NCBI GenBank assembly: GCA_026705565.1
Contig: JAPPAJ010000182.1
Span: 1 to 37,769 of the forward strand
Direction of reading: 5' to 3'
From: Caldilineaceae bacterium
Lineage (GTDB): Bacteria > Chloroflexota > Anaerolineae > Caldilineales > Caldilineaceae
DNA length: 37,769 nt
Shown: positions 24,160-32,400 of the stretch, one piece after another
Layout of the letters: each line of letters begins with the position of its first letter
Position numbering within the stretch: position 1 is the first letter of the stretch
Translations under genes and position numbers: made by a program
The notes under the pieces: model-generated
Told to the model about the DNA's origin: nothing
Databases searched by the model: none
The model's input: the letters and a program-made list of their open reading frames with translations, nothing else

Positions 24160-25203
24160 CTACATCCGGTGTATTGCTGCTTCTGCCTGCGACAGTTGCT
24201 GCATGATCCAATCAAATTCCGGGCGGGAGCCGAACACCATGTGTTGCATGTCGCGATAATCCTGTTCGAGCACGTATTGAAGTTCCTGCTGGGGAACCAA
24301 TCGAATCGATCCTGGAACCGCCTCCTCAATCCGCTTCCACGCAGTCCGGAATGCGATGAGACTATGGTTTCTCACGTCTTGGAGGAGATCGACTGCGGTA
24401 AGGGTGGATTGGCCGAGATCAGTCTGCAAAACCATCGCAACGTCATAGTAGTGGCGAGAAATCCTGTCGGCACTGGTCGGGAGACGCTTCTGATCTCGAA
24501 ACCCACAGTACAGACCATGCAGAACCAGGATTTTGTCCCAAACGGTTCGCTGTGGCGCGACGGTTCTGATTTTGTCCACATGCAGTGACCAGTTGGGAAG
24601 GTCCTCTGCGACCAACGGAGTCACGGTGCAGAGCTCAGATGGTTCGACGGCAGACCTCGCACCTGCCTCAATCTTCACCCAAGGCTCCACGTATGCGGCC
24701 AGGCTCACCGGATACATCGTTGGATATCGAACCAGAAGCGATAGGGCGTCTTGATCGTATGGGTCTGGAACGACATCGCAGCCGTCCAGTACATCGGCAA
24801 CCAGCCCTGTCAGTACAGACCGCAGATCCCCGTGCACGTAGGCACTACACGCCCGCTTCAATTCACTGAACAAGGCTTTCCGCCGCCGATTGGACAGGGA
24901 TACCTGTCCCGTTGGGTCGCTCTCGCCTGCAAAGCCGAGATCCTCCCTTGAAACGACGATGTCCACATCTTCGGAAAACCGGTTGACAAGACCAAAGGCT
25001 TTGGACAGCGACGTGCCTCCCTTGAACCACATCTTTGGATGGCCCCGGGGCAACCGATTGAAGAGGAAGTCCAGAACCAGGCAGACCCAATAGTCCTTCT
25101 CAATGTAGCTTGGAAGTGTGTTAAGCCGGTCCGCCGTTTCCTCAAACGCAATCGCCCGTTCCCACTGCGGCAACAAGACCAGGCGGTCCAAATCCCGATT
25201 CAT
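24160..25203 (-). CDS. abiEii: AbiEii-type nucleotidyltransferase toxin
   Basis: A 347-residue nucleotidyltransferase of the AbiEii/AbiGii family, the toxin of type IV toxin-antitoxin and abortive-infection pairs. The core motif FKGGTSLSKAFGLVNRFSEDVDIVVSRE gives the GG-S/T-x9+-DxD-like catalytic signature. Downstream are WVKIEAGARSAVEP and TVWDKILVLHGLY, then RISRHYYDVAMVL, all typical of the family. The proper start is the ATG at 25203 (MNRDLDRLVLLPQWERA); the frame extends upstream but that is inside the antitoxin gene. Its ATG overlaps the antitoxin stop (ATGA, 25200-25203), so expression is coupled. Confidence 0.9.
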   Translation of the reverse strand: MNRDLDRLVLLPQWERAIAFEETADRLNTLPSYIEKDYWVCLVLDFLFNRLPRGHPKMWFKGGTSLSKAFGLVNRFSEDVDIVVSREDLGFAGESDPTGQVSLSNRRRKALFSELKRACSAYVHGDLRSVLTGLVADVLDGCDVVPDPYDQDALSLLVRYPTMYPVSLAAYVEPWVKIEAGARSAVEPSELCTVTPLVAEDLPNWSLHVDKIRTVAPQRTVWDKILVLHGLYCGFRDQKRLPTSADRISRHYYDVAMVLQTDLGQSTLTAVDLLQDVRNHSLIAFRTAWKRIEEAVPGSIRLVPQQELQYVLEQDYRDMQHMVFGSRPEFDWIMQQLSQAEAAIHRM

Positions 25204-25823
25204 TCTGGTGGTCCTAAACCGGACGCGATCCGCTGGACGAGCGGGTGTGCCCAACCAGGGAGGTGGTGGCGATTTGCCATCAAGTCCTGCTTCACTTCCA
25301 CTGGCAAGCGGTGAGTCAGCATTGAACACACCTTGGGGTCCTTGGACGCGTGTGGCCCCAGCCACAGCAGTGCCGAAACCACCAGCTGTGCGGGTTTGCC
25401 AGTCCATGACATCGTCCTTGGCGATGCATGTTGGAAACGCGGCGTGCGCTTGGCGAAGTTCAGTGTGCTCGAGTGGCCGTGTGTCAAGTAGCTGACGTGC
25501 GTGGGCACCGGGTTCGTCAGCCCCAATCCGTTTGCCGCAACCAAGCCGTTAGGCATGATCCGGATCCCATCCCTTCTGACCAGTGCATCAACGGCAGCTT
25601 CCAGATTCATCGGTGCAGCCCGTCCCAGCAATTCGCTTAACACCGGCCTGTCGTAGAAGCCATGACCCACCCGACGCAGTTGGCCGGACTGGACCAGCCG
25701 CGACAAGGCTTTGTCCACAGCCTGCCGCTCCCCAAGGTCCAGGAAATCCTTCGGGGTGCAAACCCACCTTCGGTTGGGTTGTTCCGACACCCTCTGCATG
25801 ATTCTGCCGGCCACCGATGCCAT
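25200..25823 (-). CDS. abiEi: AbiEi-type antitoxin (DUF6088 group)
   Basis: A 207-residue protein with an N-terminal winged helix (WVCTPKDFLDLGERQAVDKALSRLVQSGQLRRVGHGFYDRP) and a C-terminal domain that includes NGLGLTNPVPTHVSYLTHGHSSTLNFAKR. This matches the DUF6088/AbiEi antitoxins that repress their own promoter and antagonise AbiEii. It overlaps the toxin gene by the ATGA at 25200-25203. The ATG at 25823 is chosen; a GGGAGG motif lies a few bases ahead on the reverse strand. The gene order (antitoxin first) is normal for AbiE operons. Confidence 0.88.
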   Translation of the reverse strand: MASVAGRIMQRVSEQPNRRWVCTPKDFLDLGERQAVDKALSRLVQSGQLRRVGHGFYDRPVLSELLGRAAPMNLEAAVDALVRRDGIRIMPNGLVAANGLGLTNPVPTHVSYLTHGHSSTLNFAKRTPRFQHASPRTMSWTGKPAQLVVSALLWLGPHASKDPKVCSMLTHRLPVEVKQDLMANRHHLPGWAHPLVQRIASGLGPPE

Positions 25824-25888
25824 TGGATTGCCTCCCTAGACAACTCATGCGCCACCATGACAATCCATCTTAGTGCATTGTCAGTAAT

Positions 25889-26380
25889 TCAATCAAAATT
25901 TCTGACCAATCCTGCGATCGGATTGCTAAGACCGGCCCGCCAACAGCCTCCGCCGGGCAACTCCGGGTTTGGCCTGTAGCAACCATCCGAGTCTATCCCT
26001 GCCCTGGTTGAACAGGCAGCCTCGCACGTATGAGACACGGAGCCAAGTGACAAAATAGATGTGGCCTCTGACACAACCTGTTCGAACCTGTCCAGTGGGA
26101 GGAAGGTCTGGGCCACACCCTCAAGGGACACAATTCCCGTATACGCCTCATGTTTTGGTACGGGAAGGAATTCGATGCCCCTTATCCAACATCCGGATGT
26201 TTGCAGACCAACCCAAACGCCTGCATTGCCCGGCACCCGGTTCGATCATGGGCCAGTCCGGTGTCAACACCGAGCTGAAGTTGGCAACACCAGGGAGGCG
26301 TACCATCCAAAAGCGTCTCGGACTGTAACGCCCGCGTGGCGTAGTACAACTGTCCTTTCACGCCATCCCTTGGCATTGCG
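25889..26380 (-). pseudogene. Decayed gene of unknown family, frames broken
   Basis: No intact gene is found between abiEi (25823) and the broken oligogalacturonide-lyase-like gene. On the reverse strand, conserved-looking pieces lie in three frames in order: ERTVVLRHAGVTVRDAFGWY (about 26330-26270), VANFSSVLTPDWPMIEPGAG (about 26290-26220), then NAGVWVGLQTSGCWIRGIEFLPVP and EAYTGIVSLEGVAQTFLPLDRF (about 26230-26060). Joined, they read as one plausible protein with two small frame changes. I do not recognise the family. Whether it is a decayed gene or chance cannot be settled without a homology search, so confidence is low. Confidence 0.25.
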
Positions 26381-26458
26381 TTACGGGTCGTCAGAGGCTC
26401 ACTGCGTCACGCGACCCACGACCGCTGAGACATGGGAGAACGACTATCCGGCAACAGT

Positions 26459-27598
26459 TCAGCCGACAACCGCCGAGATGTCCAGCAGATACATCCGGCC
26501 ACCAGTCCTTCACAGGATGAGTCAATCACCTTGCGTCCATCCCGACTGCACCGGGGATGTGGATCGCATCGGAGTTCGCCGTCAAAGCCAAGCGTAGCCA
26601 CAAACTGCGCAAGATCATGCCGCGTATCGGTTGCGACATGGTAGAGGTGCAGATCCTGCAGACGTTCTGCTCCTTGCGGATATGTATCGTTCAGGATCCG
26701 CTCACCGCCGGGTCGGTCGGTGCCGTGCCCGTTGAGAGACATCAGATCCTGACCGATGGGTTTGGGTTCACCGCCACCGTCCGGGAACAGCCAGAATCCC
26801 GCTGGCTGTCCGCGTGGTCTTGACCACGCAAGAATGGTCTTCGTCATCCTTCCAGATCAAGTGCGAGGTATGTCTGCTGTCGTCCACGATCCGGATGTCG
26901 GATCCGTCCATGGCACAGGTCACCAGCCGCGTCTGAAAGCCCCGGTCTGGAAAGCGCCAACGGTGCAGGAACAGGAAGCGCGTACCGTTTGGATTGCAGA
27001 GCAGGACATTAAAATAGTGCTTGGCCGGGGAGAGATCACCCCATGGCCAAGGAATCTCGGCAATCTCGGCCAACGAAACAACCAGTTCCGGCTCTCCCCC
27101 CTCCAGGTCCATCACCCAGATGCCGGTGTGGGCCGGTGCAAGCACCTCGAAGTTCGGATCCGACGAACCGTAGTACCCATAGCCCGGCCGCATATCCTCC
27201 AGCTTGTGAAAATCGATTGTCAGAGCCCTGATTCCATCCGGATGGAGGGTGAAAACCGGTGCCGGCAATTCCCGGGCTTCACCGGTATCCGGATTCAGCA
27301 CACGGCTGATGAACCTTCCGTCCCGGATGTTGTTCCAGATGCAGACTTCCGCCTCACCGCCACCGGGTACCCACTGGAGCATACAGCCGGCCTGCCAATG
27401 CCACGCCCTCGTCGTGCCCAGACGCTGCCAAGACATGCCCGCCTGCATTGGATCGATAAAACCGATCTCGATTTCATCGCCGGCCTTCGGCATGCGCAGA
27501 TCAAAGGAACTGCGCGGCCCCAGATTACGTGTGCCTGAGCGGTTGAACTGAAACTTGTCATAGTAGCCAAACCAATGGCTGCCCGGCGGCTTGGTCAA
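26459..27598 (-). pseudogene. Oligogalacturonide-lyase-like gene with at least two frame breaks
   Basis: The reverse strand from 27598 encodes PPGSHWFGYYDKFQFNRSGT, HWQAGCMLQWVPGG, and WVMDLEGGEPELVVSLAEIAEIP, and reaches HLIWKDDEDH. This is the beta-propeller pattern of PL22-like oligogalacturonate lyases (FQFNRSG, QWVPG, SHLIWKDDEDH). The frame then breaks near 26835: DEDH is followed in another frame by ILAWSRPRGQPAGFWLF and continues to DPHPRCSRDGRKVIDSS. A second break near 26500 leads to GGRMYLLDISAVVG and the stop at 26459. The TTG start at 27598 follows an in-frame stop, while an ATG nearby (MIERLRR) is out of frame, suggesting a third lesion. An intact paralogue is at 32401-33489. 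Confidence 0.75.
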
Positions 27599-27743
27599 CG
27601 GCGCAGTCTCTCAATCATGTCGTACCCCTTTCCGGCCTGCATCACGCGCGTGCCTGCCATCCCCGGCTGCCGGATCAGCAGCGGTCCCCAGGAAAAGGGC
27701 GCCCGGCTGACCAACGTTTCCGCGTAACCCCTGCCGCTTCCTG

Positions 27744-29084
27744 ATGGCCAGACGCAACCTCTACCTTCGGTTCAGCCTGTTCCTGGCCCCGCTGGTCATA
27801 ACGATCTTCGTGCAGGAGGTTTCGATCCAGTGGATCGCAGCCGGCCTGGCCCGGCTTCCGTTCTCGGTGCAATCGCTGGCCGCCTTCGGATTGGCCTGGG
27901 CCATCAGCTCGTTCCTGACCGGTCCCTTGGTCCAGACCAAGCAGATGAGCCTGGTACTGGTGGAACGCAGGCAATCATTTTGGGTGGTGGTGCTGGCCAC
28001 CTTGATGCTGTCCGGCCTCATCATGGCAGTCCAGGCCGGTGCCGCCCTGACGGCATCCGGACACGGGGTGCTGCTGCGCCTGCACCGTGTCAGCCCCCAG
28101 GTGATCGAGGATGTTCAGCAAATCCTGGCGCTTCTGCTCCTCTATCCCTTGCTGAAAGGACTCGCCCACTGTCTGGTCGGTCCGTTGATCCGCAACCACC
28201 ACACCCGCTACTCCAGCTACGCGGCAGTGCTGGGCTTTGCAGCGGCGGCGCTGGCGGTCTTACTCGCGCTGCAAATGCCCGCGGTTCAGGCGCAACCCAT
28301 TCTCCTGCCTGTCATGGCCCTTTATGCGTCCGCCGTGACGGAACTGCTGGTGACGGGCATCGGTGTCTGGCGACACCGGTCGGACATCTGGCACACGCGT
28401 CTGCATGCCCGGTCGGAAACCCGGCCGTTGACCTACGGCCGCCTCTTGCGCTTCTTCTGGCCCCTTGGCACCATGGTCCTCCTCCAGGAATTCACCCGTC
28501 CCCTCATTAACCTGGTCATCGCGCGGCAGGCCGACGGCGAATTGTGGTTGGCGGTCCTGGCCGTGGTTTATGCCCTGGGCCAGTGGCCGTATCGTTGGCT
28601 CAACGAAACCCGCACCATGGCCTCCGCGTTTCAGCACCTGGATCCGCAGGGCCGAGCCATCCGCAACTTCAATGCCCTGGCGGGATTGGTCTCCCTGATC
28701 ATCTCCATGACTCTGTTCTGGACGCCGCTGCGACACACAATCCTGCTGGATTGGATCGGTCTGGAACCGGAACTGGCATCGCTCTGCATCGCACCTTTAA
28801 TGATTTTCGCCGCCTATTCCCCCATCGTCGCCGTCCGTTCATGGATGCAGGGCCTGACCTTGGTTGAACGGCGAACGCTGGTCGTCACTCCCAGCGTCAT
28901 TGCGCGCATGGCGGCGATTGTCGTGTCCGTTCTGCTCCTGCCTTCCGTCGGCTTCACAGGCGCGGTGCTGGGAATATCCACGCTGCTGACAGGCTTCATC
29001 GCGGAAGCCGTCACCTTGGTTGCCATTCTGCGCGGCCCCCAATTGCTGAACGCAGTTCGTGCCGGCAGACTGCAAGGCGAATGA
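27744..29084 (+). CDS. Polytopic membrane protein, MATE/MOP-like exporter
   Basis: A 446-residue protein with about twelve hydrophobic segments in two halves of six. The N-terminus has LYLRFSLFLAPLVITIFVQEV and GLARLPFSVQSLAAFGLAWAISSF, then RRQSFWVVVLATLMLSGL. This is the pattern of MOP/MATE-type flippases or the ANKH-like relatives; the SLAAFG and SLVLVERR blocks are suggestive. The substrate is unknown. It is the only forward-strand gene in this part, facing away from the decayed lyase-like gene and converging on crcB. The ATG at 27744 is the first after an upstream stop, but no clear ribosome site is seen. It could also be a lipid-linked polysaccharide exporter. Confidence 0.65.
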   Translation: MARRNLYLRFSLFLAPLVITIFVQEVSIQWIAAGLARLPFSVQSLAAFGLAWAISSFLTGPLVQTKQMSLVLVERRQSFWVVVLATLMLSGLIMAVQAGAALTASGHGVLLRLHRVSPQVIEDVQQILALLLLYPLLKGLAHCLVGPLIRNHHTRYSSYAAVLGFAAAALAVLLALQMPAVQAQPILLPVMALYASAVTELLVTGIGVWRHRSDIWHTRLHARSETRPLTYGRLLRFFWPLGTMVLLQEFTRPLINLVIARQADGELWLAVLAVVYALGQWPYRWLNETRTMASAFQHLDPQGRAIRNFNALAGLVSLIISMTLFWTPLRHTILLDWIGLEPELASLCIAPLMIFAAYSPIVAVRSWMQGLTLVERRTLVVTPSVIARMAAIVVSVLLLPSVGFTGAVLGISTLLTGFIAEAVTLVAILRGPQLLNAVRAGRLQGE

Positions 29085-29106
29085 TGGAAATCCACCGAGG
29101 ACGGAG

Positions 29107-29487
29107 TCAGCCCCAACGCACCATGGCACCCCAAGCCGCTGCCAACGCCAGGCCGCCCAGAACCAGGTGCAGACTCAACAGGCCCAGCGCCGACAGCCAG
29201 CCGTACTCCTGCTGTAGTTGGCCCGCCTCGAGCACCAGGGCCGAAAAGGTCGTATAGGCACCGCAGAATCCCACCAGCACCACCAGACGCACATCGTCGT
29301 TGGCAACCCTGTGGTTTTGCAGCCAACCAAAGGCAAGTCCTGCCAATAGACACCCGAGGACATTGGCAACCGCCGTGCCAACGGACCAGTGGAGGGGCCA
29401 AAGCCGCTGCGCCAAGACCACCGTGCCAAACCGGGCAAGCGTGCCGGCTCCGCCGGCCAGCAACAGCCAAATCAGCTTCAGGAACAT
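29107..29487 (-). CDS. crcB: Fluoride channel CrcB/Fluc
   Basis: A 126-residue four-helix membrane protein of the Fluc family, which exports fluoride as a dual-topology dimer. Signature motifs: GGAGTLARF in helix 1, GTAVANVLGCLLAGLAFG in helix 2 (the Asn is pore-lining), and GFCGAYTTFSA in helix 3 with the TTFS phenylalanine box. A single gene suffices for a homodimer. The start overlaps the end of the amidohydrolase gene by 10 nt (ATGTTCCTGA), so it is co-translated with the catabolic run. No fluoride riboswitch is apparent upstream, as expected for an operon-internal gene. Confidence 0.93.
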   Translation of the reverse strand: MFLKLIWLLLAGGAGTLARFGTVVLAQRLWPLHWSVGTAVANVLGCLLAGLAFGWLQNHRVANDDVRLVVLVGFCGAYTTFSALVLEAGQLQQEYGWLSALGLLSLHLVLGGLALAAAWGAMVRWG

Positions 29488-30506
29488 TCCGGGTTGCCGT
29501 CCGGGAGGGAGGTCTTGGGCTTGGGCATCTCGAGGCCGAACAGGGAAGCGGCATTGCCGCCGCGGATCGCGGCCATTTGCTCCTCCGGCAGTTCAAGGCC
29601 TTCGCGCATGTAGTCCTGGATGACCTCGATCGACACCCAGGGATGGTCGCTGCCGAACATGAGCCGCGCGGGTCCGGCGAACTCGAGGGCATAACGCATG
29701 GCCTGGGCGGACGGCGTGACCAGGTCAAGCCAAACCCGTTCGTAGTAGCTGGCGGGCGGTTGCGAGATATGGTCCCGGCCGCGGCGCTTGACCTCCGTCT
29801 GTTCCTGAACCCGGCCCATCAGATAGGGCAGTACCCCGCCCACGTGCGGATGCACCACCTGCAGCGCGGGGTGCCTTTCCATGACACCCCCCAGTATCAG
29901 GCGCAGCATGGCGAAGGACGTGTCCACCATGAACGCGGCCATCGGAATCATGGAATGGTCCTTGACGTGGCCGCCCCAGGTGGGGACGGTCGGATGGAGG
30001 ACCAACGGCACCTGCAGATCGGCCACCGCGGCATAGAACGGTTCGAGGCCGGGGTCATCCAGGTTCACCCCGTCCAGGTGCGAACACAGGAACACGCCCC
30101 GCAAACCCAGGTGGTGCACGGCCCGGCGGAGTTCCGCCACGGACGCGTCCACGTCGGGCAGAGGCAGCGAGGCAATGGCCGCAAACCGTCCCCCACTTGC
30201 CCCAACCAGGTCCGCCAAGTACTCGTTGCAAATCCGGGCTCCGGCGAGGCGTTGTGCGGGAGGCAGTCGCGAAGGGGACGGAATATTCACGCTCAGCACC
30301 GAGATGTCGATGCCGGCCGCGTCCATCGCCTCCAATTTGCGTTCCGGCGAGTAGTCCTCAAGATCCAGCATGAACACCTGGGTGTCGCCATACCGCAACC
30401 GGTACCGGGAAGGACCGGCACGTTCGGCCGTGACGGATCCGGGCGCATCGACCAACAATTCGGCGTACGCTTGCGGAAACACATGGCTTTGCACGTCGAC
30501 ATTCAT
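29478..30506 (-). CDS. Amidohydrolase-2 family metal-dependent hydrolase/decarboxylase (ACMSD-like)
   Basis: A 342-residue TIM-barrel protein of the amidohydrolase_2 family. The N-terminal metal ligands are in DVQSHVFP, where the first His of the usual HxH is replaced by Gln (QSH), so metal binding may be altered. Other family blocks: DISVLSVNIPSP, LCSHLDGVNLDDPGLEPFYA, LVLHPTVP (third ligand), VVHPHVGGVLPY, and FGSDHPWVSIE (the final Asp). The family includes ACMSD, OMPDC-like and gamma-resorcylate decarboxylases. A GGAA-type site lies before the ATG at 30506. It overlaps crcB and is part of the reverse catabolic run; the substrate is not identified. Confidence 0.85.
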   Translation of the reverse strand: MNVDVQSHVFPQAYAELLVDAPGSVTAERAGPSRYRLRYGDTQVFMLDLEDYSPERKLEAMDAAGIDISVLSVNIPSPSRLPPAQRLAGARICNEYLADLVGASGGRFAAIASLPLPDVDASVAELRRAVHHLGLRGVFLCSHLDGVNLDDPGLEPFYAAVADLQVPLVLHPTVPTWGGHVKDHSMIPMAAFMVDTSFAMLRLILGGVMERHPALQVVHPHVGGVLPYLMGRVQEQTEVKRRGRDHISQPPASYYERVWLDLVTPSAQAMRYALEFAGPARLMFGSDHPWVSIEVIQDYMREGLELPEEQMAAIRGGNAASLFGLEMPKPKTSLPDGNPECS

Positions 30507-30651
30507 CTTGGCATTCCTTGCAGCTGCCGGCGGTCGGCCCCGATTGCACCGCCCGTACATGGACCAAGACGGCCACGGATTGGTCGCACCGGTTTGGAGA
30601 CGGTAGCGAGAATAGTTGGAAACAGGGCCTGTTGACGAATTGCGCTCCCCG

Positions 30652-30948
30652 CTAAAACAGTGCGACGAGGGGAAAGAAAATCATTGACGACAGGACCGCA
30701 CCGGCATACCCGCCGGCCAGCATCCACGGCATCGACACCCGTTCGGCAAAGCCCTGCACAAGTCGGGACGCGCCCCAGGCCACCACAAGTCCGAACAGTC
30801 CTGCAGCCAGGTGCAGGCGCCACAGGCGCATGTCGGCCGCCAGAGCCAGCATCGGAACCAACCCGGCAAGCCGCAACGCCAGCCAAACCACCGGCATCAA
30901 CAGGGCCGCGGCGAGGCCGGCGATGGCCGCCAAACCCAGGTTCAACAT
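30652..30948 (-). CDS. Small integral membrane protein, unknown function
   Basis: A 98-residue protein starting MLNLGLAAIAGL with three to four hydrophobic segments (AAIAGLAAALLMPVVWLAL, GLVPMLALAA, LAAGLFGLVVAWG, AGAVLSSMIFFPLVALF). I recognise no family. The frame is open to 31017, but the first 23 residues are not typical of a membrane start, so the ATG at 30948 is preferred. It lies between the Gfo/Idh oxidoreductase and amidohydrolase genes on the same strand and may be co-transcribed with them. The 90 bases downstream to the amidohydrolase start show no repeat or promoter worth noting. Confidence 0.6.
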   Translation of the reverse strand: MLNLGLAAIAGLAAALLMPVVWLALRLAGLVPMLALAADMRLWRLHLAAGLFGLVVAWGASRLVQGFAERVSMPWMLAGGYAGAVLSSMIFFPLVALF

Positions 30949-31085
30949 GCTGCCAACCGGTTGGAGGGCAGGCTGCACAGCCCAATCCTCATATGGTCCC
31001 GCCCGGCATGCGTCCATGGCCGGTCCTGTCCGGGGCCGCAGCCGCGCCGCCGGCGGGCAGGCCGTGGGTCAATGGCCATGGAGTT

Positions 31086-32315
31086 TCAGGGCCGGGCGAC
31101 CATGATGCTCATCATCGCCTCCGCGTCATGGGGATCCACTCCGTGCTTGGCCCGCAGTTCATCCCAAACCCGCCGTTCGGCTTCGATGTCCAGATCCACC
31201 AGGGGCAGCGGAATCTCCTCGCCGTGGCGCAGCATCGACTCGCGGCACCCCACCTCCATCTCCATCGACATAACGGCATCCGCCGGGGTGAACTCGCAAT
31301 GGTCCGAGCCGCGCACCTCGTTGGCGAAGTCGGTCACATGGGACGCGACCGAAGACAGGTAATAGGCCCTGGGATGGGAGACGGCCAGGAGATTTGGATT
31401 GCGAAACTCCACCGGTCCGCCGGGCAACTCGACCCGGTCGCAGATCCACTGGTCGTCCTCCACCACATGCTCAATCGGGAACACATGATCGTGGCGGGCC
31501 CCGTTCTTGAGCGCATCGTCGGAACACCAGCGAACCTCGCCCGCACCGTGCCAGTGCTCCGTGGCCGCCCGCACAATCGCACCGCGGGTACCCGCCAGCT
31601 CCGTATAGCCGGGACGCGGATAGCGGCCCAGCATGCCCTTGATGTTTCCGGCCAGGTCCGTCACCAGCCGGTTGCCGGGAAAACGGAAGAAGTGGCAGCG
31701 GAAACCTTCGTCCTCGTGGTACCGATGCGGGGCCTCCCAATGCGGTTCCACCGGCATGCGATGGTTGATCGCCTGGGCCGTTTCGGGATGGGCGCCATAG
31801 AACGCCAGCCACCGGGAGTTGTTGTGGTACCCCGGATGGTCGTGCAGGCACAGGATGCGGCCGACCGGGCCTATGAACCCGGTTTTGTCAATCTCCTTGG
31901 CAATGCGATCGAAGTGGAAGCGGATAAAGTTCTCGCCCACCCGGAACTTCACCCTGTGTTCGCCCGCGACCTGCACCATGTTGCGGGCCTGCCACAGCGT
32001 GCTGGAAATGCTGGTCTCGACCAGATGGTGGATGCCGGCCCGGGACAGGGTCACGGAAATGGCGTGGTGCACGTCAATGGGAGCCACCACCAAGGCCGCT
32101 TCCACCAAATCGGACCCAATCAGTTCGTCCAGGGCGTAGAACGCGTGTGCGTCGACCGCATCCGCGTAGCGGTCCGCGTGCTCCTTGACCGGATCACAGA
32201 CGGCAACCACGTTCACCCAGGGGCGCAGGCTTTGGAACAGGCCCTGGTAGATGGTCGAGGAGCGGTTGCCCGCTCCAATCACGGCGATGTCAACAGGTCT
32301 GTCGGGTGCCATCAC
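31086..32315 (-). CDS. Gfo/Idh/MocA family NAD(P)-dependent oxidoreductase
   Basis: A 409-residue oxidoreductase. The N-terminal Rossmann fold has VDIAVIGAGNRSS (G-x-G-x-x-S), followed by VVAVCDPV and the EAALVVAPIDVHHAIS block typical of sugar dehydrogenases of this family. The usual EKP motif is replaced by VETSIS (Glu, Thr), so the catalytic Lys is not evident, an oddity worth checking. The C-terminal part contains HDHPGYHNNSRWLAF and HWEAPHRYHEDEGFRCHF. The GTG at 32315 with GGGAGG upstream is the start, or the ATG one codon later. It lies 85 nt after the oligogalacturonide-lyase-like gene. The substrate, probably a sugar or sugar acid, is inferred. Confidence 0.88.
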   Translation of the reverse strand: MMAPDRPVDIAVIGAGNRSSTIYQGLFQSLRPWVNVVAVCDPVKEHADRYADAVDAHAFYALDELIGSDLVEAALVVAPIDVHHAISVTLSRAGIHHLVETSISSTLWQARNMVQVAGEHRVKFRVGENFIRFHFDRIAKEIDKTGFIGPVGRILCLHDHPGYHNNSRWLAFYGAHPETAQAINHRMPVEPHWEAPHRYHEDEGFRCHFFRFPGNRLVTDLAGNIKGMLGRYPRPGYTELAGTRGAIVRAATEHWHGAGEVRWCSDDALKNGARHDHVFPIEHVVEDDQWICDRVELPGGPVEFRNPNLLAVSHPRAYYLSSVASHVTDFANEVRGSDHCEFTPADAVMSMEMEVGCRESMLRHGEEIPLPLVDLDIEAERRVWDELRAKHGVDPHDAEAMMSIMVARP

Positions 32316-32400
32316 GGCAAGCCTCCCTTGGCCGGCGTGGATTGGGCTGGGTCCGCTGTTCAGGCAACCGCCGGACCGGGCTGCCGGATGGGACAGGTGA

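Noticed and set aside
23918-24211. Reverse frame of 97 codons between abiEii and mrr
   Set aside because: It has some protein-like segments but overlaps the abiEii end, has no ribosome site and no recognised family.
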